A stretch of 48,253 nt of DNA from Nitrospira sp. (GTDB lineage: Bacteria; Nitrospirota; Nitrospiria; Nitrospirales; Nitrospiraceae): the NCBI GenBank assembly GCA_016873515.1, contig VGXB01000013.1, positions 1 through 48,253 of the forward strand, given 5' to 3'. Below the pieces are notes generated by a model. The model made no database searches. It saw only the letters and a list, made by a program, of their open reading frames with translations, and was not told the origin of the DNA. Position 1 is the stretch's first letter. Each line of letters begins with the position of its first letter. The position numbers and the translations under genes are program-made. Shown in pieces: positions 29,666-37,278 of the stretch.

Positions 29666-30993
29666 CGCACAAATCCCCTCCTCAAGTTCATATTGAAACG
29701 TTTGGTTGTCAGATGAACGAATCCGACAGCGAGCTGGTCCGGTCGATGCTGAAGCAAGAGGGCTTCACCTTCACCCCGGATCGTGAGCGGGCTGACGTGG
29801 TGCTGATTAACACTTGTGCCATTCGAGAAAACGCCCACAACAAAATATATGGACATCTATCCGAGCTGAAAGAGCTCAAGAACCAGCGTCCATTAGTCAT
29901 TGGCGTGCTGGGCTGTATGGCTCAAAATCTCAAGAACGAGCTGGCCGACAAAGAACCACTCGTCGATATCCTTGCCGGGCCGGACGCGTACCGGCAACTG
30001 CCGATGCTGGTCTCCCGTGCACTCGACACCCAGGAACAGGGGTTTGCCCAGAAAGGGTTTGCGCTCGACCTGTCGGAATATGAAACCTACGAAGGCGTGC
30101 TGCCAGACCGGAACAACGGGGTGAATGCCTGGATCACCATCATGCGGGGCTGTGATAATTTCTGTTCGTTCTGTGTCGTCCCCTATACCCGTGGACGGGA
30201 ACGATCCCGTGCCTCAGAAGCCGTGCTGGCTGAAGCGCGCGATGCTGCAGCCCACGGGTTCAAGCAAATCACTCTGTTAGGCCAAAACGTCAATTCTTAC
30301 CGGCATGATGACTGGGATTTTGCCAAATTGATCAAGGCCGTCGCGGATACGCCCGGCATTGATCGCGTCCGATTTACCTCACCCCACCCCAAGGACTTCT
30401 CGCTGGCGTTAATCGATGTCATCGCGGCCCATCCACAGATCTGCAAACACATTCATCTGCCGCTTCAGGCGGGAAGCGACCGAATCCTCGGTCTGATGGA
30501 ACGCACTTATACGGCATACGACTATCTGGCCCTGGTGGAGCGGATCAGAACAGCCATTCCCGACATCGTGCTCACGACGGATATCATCTGTGGATTCTGC
30601 TCAGAGTCCGACGAAGAGTTTCACGATACGCGCCGCATCGTGGAACAAGTGCGATTCGACTCAGCCTACATTTTTAAATATTCGGAACGGAAAAACACGA
30701 TCGCCGCAAGAAAGTTTACCGACGATGTCCCGGATTCCGTCAAGGGAGCCCGCGTTTCGGCATTAGTGGAAATCCAGCGCTGTATCACGTTGGAACGCAA
30801 TCGGCGCTATATCGGCCAGGATGTGCAGATCTTGGTCGAAGGCGATGCCACCCGCTCATCGACCCAAGGAATGGGGAAAACAGATGGGAATATCACCGTG
30901 GTTTGGGATAAGGGAACGAGTCCGTTCGAACCCGGCACCGTGGTGAGAAAGCACATCTTCGAGGCTTCCTCCGCAACCCTCTACGGGGAATGA
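29662..30993 (+). CDS. miaB: tRNA i6A37 methylthiotransferase
   Basis: Converts i6A37 to ms2i6A in UNN-decoding tRNAs. The MTTase cysteines are in ETFGCQMNESDSE, INTCAIRENAHNK and VLGCMAQ, and the radical-SAM motif is RGCDNFCSFCVVPYTRGRE. The C-terminal TRAM domain (about residues 380-440) binds tRNA. FGCQMN is diagnostic of MiaB. 443 aa, full length. Its ATG overlaps the mtaB stop (ATGA), so the two methylthiotransferases are translationally coupled. The i6A-forming MiaA is not in the window. Confidence 0.96.
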   Translation: MTHKSPPQVHIETFGCQMNESDSELVRSMLKQEGFTFTPDRERADVVLINTCAIRENAHNKIYGHLSELKELKNQRPLVIGVLGCMAQNLKNELADKEPLVDILAGPDAYRQLPMLVSRALDTQEQGFAQKGFALDLSEYETYEGVLPDRNNGVNAWITIMRGCDNFCSFCVVPYTRGRERSRASEAVLAEARDAAAHGFKQITLLGQNVNSYRHDDWDFAKLIKAVADTPGIDRVRFTSPHPKDFSLALIDVIAAHPQICKHIHLPLQAGSDRILGLMERTYTAYDYLALVERIRTAIPDIVLTTDIICGFCSESDEEFHDTRRIVEQVRFDSAYIFKYSERKNTIAARKFTDDVPDSVKGARVSALVEIQRCITLERNRRYIGQDVQILVEGDATRSSTQGMGKTDGNITVVWDKGTSPFEPGTVVRKHIFEASSATLYGE

Positions 30994-31423
30994 CTCTCAC
31001 ACGGTCATCAGACCAGGCCTCACCACTTTCACAAAACATTTCTGCACGCTCATCTGCCCAGAGTGAACATTTTTTCGCTCTCTTCAAATAAAGCGTCTCG
31101 CCGACCTCAATAGTCTGACTTCCCAGATGTGAGATCCGACCATTGCCTTAGGGCATCCGCCGGCTGATGCGATTGATCGCCTACGCGAACAACACCTCAC
31201 CCCTAACAATCTGATTTCACGTGTACCGCCGATTATTTTCCGCAAGCATACCAGCGACCTAGAAATCAGGGTTCCACAAAGTTGTAACGCTTTGATATCG
31301 AATGTTCCCCTTCTTGGCAGCACAATCACGTGGAACCACCTGAAGGCACGGTCCTTGCTGGGAAATAGTCCACACATTCAGTACGTACATGTTCAACAAC
31401 CATTGAAGGAGTGTTCGCACGCT
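30994..31423. other. Intergenic stretch after miaB with no convincing gene
   Basis: About 430 bases hold no frame that looks coding by composition on either strand. I see no tRNA cloverleaf, no strong hairpin with a T run and no clear promoter. A GAAGGAG near 31405 could serve the small ORF starting at 31424. Confidence 0.3.
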
Positions 31424-31645
31424 ATGAAGCCCCTCAACCCTGATACAAAACACCCTGTGTCAGAATCTCGCGTTACGCTTGAAACGATTATTTCCGTCGG
31501 CGTCGTTGGCTGGCTCGCCATGGGTATCGTGCTAATGGGACTGAGGATCTGGCAGATCGCAGCTGGCGCAGCTATCAGCTCGACTCGGGACTGCATCATT
31601 TCAATAATCATTTTCTGCCCAACGACTATCTTGATACCGTGGTGA
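31424..31645 (+). CDS. Possible small membrane protein
   Basis: A 73-codon frame starting at ATG 31424, preceded by GAAGGAG about 11 bases upstream. After a polar N terminus it predicts a membrane span (IISVGVVGWLAMGIVLMGL) and a second hydrophobic stretch near the C terminus (IISIIIFCPTTILI). It ends 20 bases before the exported protein at 31666. In the overlapping region 31540-31660 another frame, continuous with the downstream gene, also looks reasonably coding (SYQLDSGLHHFNNHF, PNDYLDTVVTRMRK), so a frameshift joining the two genes is an alternative. Confidence 0.35.
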   Translation: MKPLNPDTKHPVSESRVTLETIISVGVVGWLAMGIVLMGLRIWQIAAGAAISSTRDCIISIIIFCPTTILIPW

Positions 31646-31665
31646 CACGGATGAGGAAAACCATC

Positions 31666-32646
31666 ATGCATACTTTCTTTCACGCTCAGACGATCCGCTA
31701 CGCTGGCGCAGTGGTTTCCCTCAGCCTTCTGGCAACAGGATATTCGACTCTGTATGGAGGGTCGAACGTCCACAAAAGCGCCAGAGGATCGGTGTATATC
31801 AAGGATGTCGCCGATCGGTCGTTTGGAGCGAACCATCCGGCTGTGATCGACCAAGCGACCTTGCTCAGCGTAGTCAAAGGCATGGTCGCCGATGATGCCA
31901 TCAAATCGTCCACGAAAATGCCCGCCAGCGGCAGCACGCCGATGAGAGTATGCAGCGATGAAGACGCCGAGTTTCTTGCTCCCCTGCTAGTTCAAAGCTT
32001 ATCGCAAGTGAAACCGGAGCAGATTGTCGGTTTCATGGTGTCTCTATCGACAGGGTTAGGCGCTGAACTCGCAGCGGGCACCCTCTATGTGTCCAGAGGC
32101 TCGCTCCATCTCACCATCACTCCGACCAAGAACCGAAGAGTCTCGGGGTTCACGCCCAGCGGGATCGCCCGCATTGCACGATCGCCAGTCTACGCCTCAG
32201 ATTGGACTCCTCACACCCTCGCCATAGTGATTGACCGCCAGGTACTCGCTAAAGCCTCCTTGCTTGGGACCATAGCGATTGCGGCTGATTCGAAACCTCT
32301 GTCATCTTCGGCGATGTCGCCCGTTCCAGTCGCGAAAACAATGCCCGCACAGAAGGATGTCTCCGTAGCCACTCAAACGATTGAAGCCAATGCTGCGTCA
32401 TTCGCATCCGGCCAGTCTGAGGATATCGACACGGCGAATAGCAAACTCCCGTCCAAGAAGCTGGACGAACTTCGAGAAGTCCGCGAAGCCAACCGGATGA
32501 AGGAGTCCGAGATCACGATGCTGAAGGAAGAAGTCGAATGGATGAAGCAAGAGCTTCGGGAACGCTCGACGAAGGACAAAAGCAGCACCGTGTCCAAACG
32601 TTCGGCACCGAAGCGAAAAGCAGCCGAGGCCTATCCAGCACGCTAA
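31666..32646 (+). CDS. Exported protein with C-terminal coiled coil
   Basis: A 326 aa protein of no recognised family. The N terminus is signal-like (IRYAGAVVSLSLLATGYST); where a lipobox would place cysteine (LLATGC) there is tyrosine, so lipidation is not expected as written. The middle (CSDEDAEFLAPLLVQSLSQV to SRGSLHLTITP) looks like a globular domain of the type found in lineage-specific lipoproteins. The C terminus, about residues 260-325, is charged and heptad-like (LDELREVREANRMKESE), then basic. Start chosen at ATG 31666 because GAGGAAAA lies 8 nt upstream; an ATG at 31651 is also in frame. Confidence 0.7.
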   Translation: MHTFFHAQTIRYAGAVVSLSLLATGYSTLYGGSNVHKSARGSVYIKDVADRSFGANHPAVIDQATLLSVVKGMVADDAIKSSTKMPASGSTPMRVCSDEDAEFLAPLLVQSLSQVKPEQIVGFMVSLSTGLGAELAAGTLYVSRGSLHLTITPTKNRRVSGFTPSGIARIARSPVYASDWTPHTLAIVIDRQVLAKASLLGTIAIAADSKPLSSSAMSPVPVAKTMPAQKDVSVATQTIEANAASFASGQSEDIDTANSKLPSKKLDELREVREANRMKESEITMLKEEVEWMKQELRERSTKDKSSTVSKRSAPKRKAAEAYPAR

Positions 32647-32658
32647 CTAGCCGATCGT

Positions 32659-33375
32659 TTAGCCGACATCGACCAGCTCAGGTTGTAACAACACGACTTC
32701 ACGGGACAGGGGCTGCCGGAAATTCATGCGGCAATAGCAAGCATACGTGACATACGTATCTTGCAGGCAATAGCGAGCAAGTTCGAGCCCTTGCCCCTTC
32801 TCCCACATTTCAGCCACCTGTTCGCCACTGCCGGACTTTGTTTCGACCTGTAACGCCCGGGCCAGCACGTCCAGTTTTACCCATCCCCGCGTATCCCAAT
32901 TGCTCCACACCGCCATCGTGTCGTAGACCGGCTCGGTCCTGAACTTCGCCAAATTGATATCCAGGCTCGGCTTTACTTGGTGGATGATCGACCGTTTCTT
33001 GAGAAAGGGAAGATCGAATCCCAACCCATTGTGTGTGATGAACAGCGTCGCCCGATCCTGGGCGAGGCGTGCCCAAAACCGGCGAAGCAGTTCACGCTCG
33101 TTTCCGCCGTACCATGCAACGGCACTCCGGGCCTCCATCTGATCGGAAAACTCCAGCAACCCGATGCACACAATGCGGCTGAAGGTGCCGTCGAACACCG
33201 ACTTGGCGTACAACTCATCCTCCGCGCGCCGCCGCTCTTCAGCCGCCCCTGCCGTGAAGAGATCGCCGCCTTCGCCGAACCCGGTAGAGTCATCATCCGA
33301 TGAAATCTTACCAGCCAATCGGGCCCACTCTTCACGGGAGGCTTGGACGGTCTCAATATCCAGTACAACCTTCAC
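32659..33375 (-). CDS. DEDD-type 3'-5' exonuclease (DNA polymerase B exo-like)
   Basis: RNase H-fold exonuclease resembling PF10108 'predicted 3'-5' exonuclease related to the PolB proofreading domain'. The metal-binding acidic residues are visible: DIE at the very N terminus (VVLDIETV), Asp in ITHNGLGFDLPFL, and Asp in the C-terminal YCLQDTYVTY. 238 aa, no polymerase domain attached. GTG start with AAGGAG 7 nt upstream inside the end of mutT; the gap to mutT is 2 nt, so it belongs to the mutY-mutT operon and probably acts in DNA repair or nucleic-acid clean-up. Confidence 0.85.
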   Translation of the reverse strand: MKVVLDIETVQASREEWARLAGKISSDDDSTGFGEGGDLFTAGAAEERRRAEDELYAKSVFDGTFSRIVCIGLLEFSDQMEARSAVAWYGGNERELLRRFWARLAQDRATLFITHNGLGFDLPFLKKRSIIHQVKPSLDINLAKFRTEPVYDTMAVWSNWDTRGWVKLDVLARALQVETKSGSGEQVAEMWEKGQGLELARYCLQDTYVTYACYCRMNFRQPLSREVVLLQPELVDVG

Positions 33376-33377
33376 CG

Positions 33378-33782
33378 CTAAGCTCCTTCCCGAACTGCGT
33401 CACGCTGCAAGGCTTCAATGATAACGTGGTCCGCCGGTGGAAACGTGAACTGCGTCAATTCCCCTGGTAACACCCATCGAATTTCCGCACACTCGACAGG
33501 CACCGGCTCCCCCTCTTCAATCGCACAACGGAAAAAATGCAGTTCCACCGTCTTTTCAGGATAGTCATGCCGGACAATCCGATAGGGGATCGGCAGATCG
33601 ACTCTGACACCCAGTTCTTCAAACAACTCCCGCTGCAGACATTCCACCAAAGACTCGTCCGTCTCCCGCTTCCCTCCAGGGAATTCCCAAAACCCCGCCA
33701 GATGAACGCCCGGCTTCCGGCGGGTGATCAAGTACCGCCCGTCCTGCCAAATGAGCCCCGCCGCCACTTCAATGACGTTCAT
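33378..33782 (-). CDS. mutT: MutT-type Nudix hydrolase (probable 8-oxo-dGTP diphosphatase)
   Basis: A 134 aa Nudix protein with an intact Nudix box matching GX5EX7REUXEEXGU (GKRETDESLVECLQRELFEE, then LGV), preceded by FWEFPGG as in MutT. MutT removes 8-oxo-dGTP from the nucleotide pool and prevents A:T to C:G transversions. It starts 12 nt after the mutY-like gene and is followed within 2 nt by the exonuclease, giving an oxidative-damage repair operon. Standalone MutT next to a MutY that lacks its own MutT-like domain is notable. Confidence 0.88.
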   Translation of the reverse strand: MNVIEVAAGLIWQDGRYLITRRKPGVHLAGFWEFPGGKRETDESLVECLQRELFEELGVRVDLPIPYRIVRHDYPEKTVELHFFRCAIEEGEPVPVECAEIRWVLPGELTQFTFPPADHVIIEALQRDAVREGA

Positions 33783-33794
33783 AGGCGCACTCGA

Positions 33795-34517
33795 CTACCT
33801 GCGAGGGGGCGGACTAAATGGATACGTCTTGCAGAACGATTTCATCGGACAGAAACGGCAATAGGGATTGCGTGCCATGCACACCATCGCCCCGAAATCC
33901 ATGATCGCTTGATTAAAGTCGTATCCTTTCCCGCGGGGGATCATCGCTTTGGACATCTCCCACAATATAGCCTTCTGTGTCTTGGGATCACCCTTAGCCA
34001 CGAAGACCCGATACAACACCCGAATCACGTTGGTGTCCAAAATCGGGGCATCCTCATTGAAGGCGAAGGAACGGATCGCGCCGGCGGTATACCGGCCGAT
34101 ACCTTTGAACGACAACAGCTCCTCCGCTTCGTTGGGCAACTGTCCCCCGTAGCGCTCGACGGTTTCGCAGGCGATGCTGTGCAGCCGCTCCGGCCTGATA
34201 TTGTATCCCAGGGGGTACCAGGTCTTCTTGACATCGGCCACCGGGGCCTCAGCCAACTCCTCGAAACTGGGATACCGCTCCAAAAATTCGTGGTACTTGG
34301 GGATAACCCGATCCACCTGGGTTTGTTGCAGCATCACCTCGGATACGAGGATGTGATACGGGTCCGACGTCTTTCGCCAGGGCAGATCGCGGCCATGTTC
34401 CCGGTACCACTTCAAGAGCCGCTGTTGAAACCGGCGTTTCGCAGACTCATCGAGCAAAACCGATCGACGGGCACGTTTCTTGAGACGAGGCTTCTGCGGA
34501 AGGGCGGAACTGGCCAT
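33795..34517 (-). CDS. mutY: MutY-type A/G-specific adenine glycosylase, single-domain form
   Basis: Removes adenine mispaired with 8-oxoguanine. The catalytic Glu lies in SEVMLQQTQVDRVIPKYHEF, the helix-hairpin-helix in LLSFKGIGRYTAGAIRSFAF, the catalytic Asp in ILDTNVIRVLYR (DTN where MutY usually has DGN), and the 4Fe-4S cysteines in Cx6Cx2Cx5C order (CMARNPYCRFCPMKSFC). At about 240 aa it ends right after the cluster and lacks the MutT-like C-terminal 8-oxoG-reading domain of classical MutY (about 350 aa). Start uncertain: ATG 34517 chosen; 34544 and 34622 are also in frame. A different mismatch or thymine specificity cannot be excluded. Confidence 0.8.
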   Translation of the reverse strand: MASSALPQKPRLKKRARRSVLLDESAKRRFQQRLLKWYREHGRDLPWRKTSDPYHILVSEVMLQQTQVDRVIPKYHEFLERYPSFEELAEAPVADVKKTWYPLGYNIRPERLHSIACETVERYGGQLPNEAEELLSFKGIGRYTAGAIRSFAFNEDAPILDTNVIRVLYRVFVAKGDPKTQKAILWEMSKAMIPRGKGYDFNQAIMDFGAMVCMARNPYCRFCPMKSFCKTYPFSPPPRR

Positions 34518-34726
34518 AGCTTCACCATTCACAACCGCCGGCATTGTAGGGGACCCGCTTTTCCAAAAGCAAACGCGCGATCTATATTTGTTGAATTCGT
34601 TAACAAGATTCCCCCAGGCCAATAGCCTGCGGTGAAGACCCAGGCTCCGAGCTAGCCCTGCTGAAGGTAGTGCTATGGGAATGAGTTTCGCCCAGCGTGA
34701 TTGGCGACCGACACCGAGGATGCGAC

Positions 34727-35065
34727 ATGGTTGTCCGTAAGTACCTGCGATTCCCCGTTACGATTCCAAGCCCCCTCATCCAGAGAGATAAATTGTGATA
34801 CACGAGATCGGTGAAGGATCTCTCACAGAAGGGTTGTCGGATCGAGAACGTGATCCAACCCTTTACCGGCATGCAACTCGAATTGCTGATCCACCCATCC
34901 GACGAATCCACACCGATCACGATCAACAACGCGACGGTCCGATGGACGGGCACCCATGGCATCGGATTCGAGTTTCTGGCTCTCGCCCCCTCGGAACAGA
35001 ACCGGCTCAATCGAATGGTCAAAGAATTTGCCTCACCCACCAGAAAAATCTCGACCCCTTCCTGA
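34727..35065 (+). pseudogene. PilZ-domain gene interrupted by a single in-frame TGA
   Basis: From ATG 34727 (GAGG 6 nt upstream) one frame encodes a complete PilZ domain of about 112 codons, broken only by TGA at 34796-34798. Before the stop is the RxxxR motif (VRKYLRFPV), after it the DxSxxG motif (KDLSQKGCRIE), then ITINNATVRWTGTHGIGFEF and a closing helix. Both c-di-GMP-binding motifs are intact but on opposite sides of the stop. A GTG at 34811 could start an 84 aa truncated protein without RxxxR. Possible explanations are recent nonsense mutation, sequencing error, readthrough, or reinitiation. Confidence 0.65.
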
Positions 35066-35172
35066 ACTCAACTCCTTACCCAATACATCCTAGTCGGTAG
35101 CTGCACACACAGAGATCTGGCCCTCTGTGCACAATGCCTTCTCCCGATATCGAGTATTAATGGAACCTAGCC

Positions 35173-35709
35173 TTAAAGACGATCTGAGAGGGTGGCGAGA
35201 TGCAATTGGGATCGGCCGGTCGTCACATCGATGACGTACCGCCTGAGGGCTTCGCGCACGACCGGAAACGCAATCTGCTCCCAAGGAATCGAGGAAAAAG
35301 AAAACAACCCCACCTCCAAGCTTTCCGTTCCTGCCTCATACGTCGGCGAACGCATCCGTCCGCGGAAGACAAGATATACCTGTCCGATATGAGGCAGACT
35401 GAGGACGGCATGGAGCGCCGTAATCTCTACGTCTGCCTGAGCCTCTTCCTTCGTCTCACGGATCGCCGCCTCCTCGGTGCTCTCACCGAGTTCCATGAAA
35501 CCGGCCGGAATGGTCCAGAGCCCACGCCGCGGCTCGATGGCACGGCGGCACAAAAGAATTTGTCCCGCCCATTCCGGAATGCAGCCCGCGACGATCTTGG
35601 GATTATGATAATGAATCGCCTCGCACTGCCCGCACACATGACGAAGCAGATTGTCCCCCGGTGGGATCTTTTGAATGAGTGGAGCACCGCACTGGCTACA
35701 GTAGTTCAT
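35173..35709 (-). CDS. Nudix hydrolase with N-terminal zinc ribbon
   Basis: A 178 aa hydrolase of nucleoside diphosphates linked to other moieties. The N terminus is a four-cysteine zinc ribbon (YCSQCGAPL and HVCGQCEAIHYHNP), as in NudC-like and ADP-ribose pyrophosphatase-related families. The Nudix box is GFMELGESTEEAAIRETKEE, with the late glycine replaced by Gln. Start chosen at ATG 35709, because the zinc ribbon begins there; the bases just upstream are a CACG-type repeat, not a ribosome site. Substrate unknown; NADH pyrophosphatase activity needs further C-terminal motifs not clearly present. Confidence 0.82.
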   Translation of the reverse strand: MNYCSQCGAPLIQKIPPGDNLLRHVCGQCEAIHYHNPKIVAGCIPEWAGQILLCRRAIEPRRGLWTIPAGFMELGESTEEAAIRETKEEAQADVEITALHAVLSLPHIGQVYLVFRGRMRSPTYEAGTESLEVGLFSFSSIPWEQIAFPVVREALRRYVIDVTTGRSQLHLATLSDRL

Positions 35710-35732
35710 GCGTGAGACGTGTCGCGTGATGC
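35710..35732 (-). repeat. CACG-word repeat abutting the Nudix start codon
   Basis: On the minus strand CACGCGACACGTCTCACGC stands directly before the ATG at 35709. It consists of three CACG words at intervals of 7 to 9 bases (CACGcgaCACGtctCACG). The same words precede proA (38650-38676). No Shine-Dalgarno is present between it and the start codon. Confidence 0.5.
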
Positions 35733-35953
35733 ATATTTCATCATTCGCCCAACACTTCTTCACCCTACGGGAATGAGGTAGACTGCATAGCACAAACTCT
35801 CGCGGCTTTCCACCAACGACATACCACGCTGATATACAGGGAAGATTTCCTGGAGACAAACAAGACGCAAGTGAACGATTGCCGTCAACGGGGAACTACG
35901 TTCGTATCTTCAATGCAGACCTGCATAACCCAAACCTTCCAATTCAAAAACAC

Positions 35954-37147
35954 TTAGGCTACACTTTCAACGATTTCCTGATAATAGGATTCGAGCAAAG
36001 CTGCACGAGGCTGCTCAACAATGGCCAATTGCCGTTGGTCAAACGTATTGGCACAGTAGAGGTACACGAATTCGTCCACTGTGCCAAGCTCGACATGTAG
36101 TTGACGCCCCTCCGACTCCTGACGAGTCGTTTCTTGAATGACACAACGATTATTGAGACGTTCCCACGCTGCTTGTGCAGAGGGCCCATGATTTTCGTAT
36201 AACGGAGAATCAGCACCGCGAGGCTGCCGTGACAGATCGGAAAAGTTGAGTGGCATACTGTCGTCTGGCTCTGTTGTTTCGTCCCAATCCAACACAGCTG
36301 CACACTCCTCCTGTAGATGATATAAAGGTCCATCGTCCGTCACTTCTTCACCCGACTGATAACGGATCAATTCAGACGGTTGACTCAACTTCAAACCTCT
36401 CTCCGCCAACGCCCGTTGAAAGGGCACCCGTCTGGCCAACTGCCTCGTTTTCTCGCAGACAATCATGCGACTGTTCGGACCGAGCACCGCGCGAAGTTGA
36501 TTCAGCTTCATGCCCAGTCCCGTGCGTTGCTCAAATAATGTTTGCCAGCCGACATCCCGAGTCCGCATGAAAGTTCTCCAGCTGTCGCTTGGGATGCCCG
36601 GATCGTGTTCGGCCTGCACCAGCGCATGAGTGGCGACGATCAGATCGTATTGGCCTGACAACTGCTCGGTCTCTGCATCCACACAATCGAAACGGACGTT
36701 GGGCAATCCTAACTCTCTCGCTTTCTGCTGCGCGGCAGTAATGGAGGCCGCCGAACGATCGAGACCGACAAATTCCCGATCAGGGAACTCGCGGGCATAG
36801 AACGTCGTAAGAATGCCGACTCCGCAGCCGAAATCAAGGACGCGCGTGGCACTACCAACACAAGCCAGCACCCGCAATCCAACCGTGTCGTAGTAGTCAT
36901 ATCGCTGGCTGTGTAGAATGGGGAGCACCGACGGTTGGGCGGCCAGGTCGTAGAATGATACGTCTTCGCGGCGATCGCCGTTTCGTTTTCGTTCGACTTG
37001 CGCAAGGAGCTGATTCAGATCCGCGCGGGACAGCTGCCGCTTTTGCCAGGCGAAATACTCGCGGTCGGTGGTAAATCGTCTGAGTCCCCACCAGGCCAAA
37101 TGCTCGTGTAGCGATTGTTGCGGTGAGTGGTGAGGCATTATTGCCAT
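35954..37147 (-). CDS. Class I SAM-dependent methyltransferase
   Basis: About 397 aa. A Rossmann methyltransferase domain lies at about residues 85-200, with motif I VLDFGCGVGILTTFYA, the acidic ribose-binding position in EFVGLDRSAASI, motif II-like RFDCVDAETEQL and motif post-II YDLIVATHALV. The N-terminal 80 residues (WWGLRRFTTDREYFAWQKRQL) and the long C-terminal part have no recognised domain. Substrate unknown. The longest frame begins with TTG at 37180; I prefer ATG 37147. It follows proA on the same strand across a repeat-bearing spacer of about 100 bases. Confidence 0.75.
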   Translation of the reverse strand: MAIMPHHSPQQSLHEHLAWWGLRRFTTDREYFAWQKRQLSRADLNQLLAQVERKRNGDRREDVSFYDLAAQPSVLPILHSQRYDYYDTVGLRVLACVGSATRVLDFGCGVGILTTFYAREFPDREFVGLDRSAASITAAQQKARELGLPNVRFDCVDAETEQLSGQYDLIVATHALVQAEHDPGIPSDSWRTFMRTRDVGWQTLFEQRTGLGMKLNQLRAVLGPNSRMIVCEKTRQLARRVPFQRALAERGLKLSQPSELIRYQSGEEVTDDGPLYHLQEECAAVLDWDETTEPDDSMPLNFSDLSRQPRGADSPLYENHGPSAQAAWERLNNRCVIQETTRQESEGRQLHVELGTVDEFVYLYCANTFDQRQLAIVEQPRAALLESYYQEIVESVA

Positions 37148-37169
37148 CTCATCACGCCTGCTCAAAACG

Positions 37170-37272
37170 TTTTCCGGCAAGGCCGCAGGGTGCGAGAACC
37201 ACGAGGCGTACGCGGCGAGGGTACGTTGAGTAGTTCGGGCAACTGAGAACGAAGCGGGGGAGCGTTTTTAGC
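37170..37272 (-). repeat. Mosaic intergenic repeat between proA and the methyltransferase
   Basis: On the plus strand the spacer reads GGCAAGGCCGCAGGGTGCGA, then GAACCACGAGGCGTACGC, GAGGGTACGTTGAG, CAACTGAGAACGAAGC and finally TTTTTAGCAG. From memory this order of blocks (gcaaggccgca, gaggcgtac, gtacgttgag, gagaacg, tttttcagca) recurs between genes in Nitrospira and some other environmental genomes. It includes the palindrome GCGTACGC. It starts at the edge of the methyltransferase frame and stops just past the proA end. Confidence 0.5.
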
Positions 37273-37278
37273 AGGTGA

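Noticed and set aside
33537-34625. 362-codon open frame on the plus strand opposite mutY and mutT
   Set aside because: Its translation has no family pattern, while the minus strand shows complete MutY and MutT motifs; it is an antisense shadow.
34796-34798. Selenocysteine at the TGA in the PilZ gene
   Set aside because: PilZ domains have no redox cysteine at this place, and I see no downstream hairpin of bacterial SECIS type; TGA is used as an ordinary stop in many genes here.
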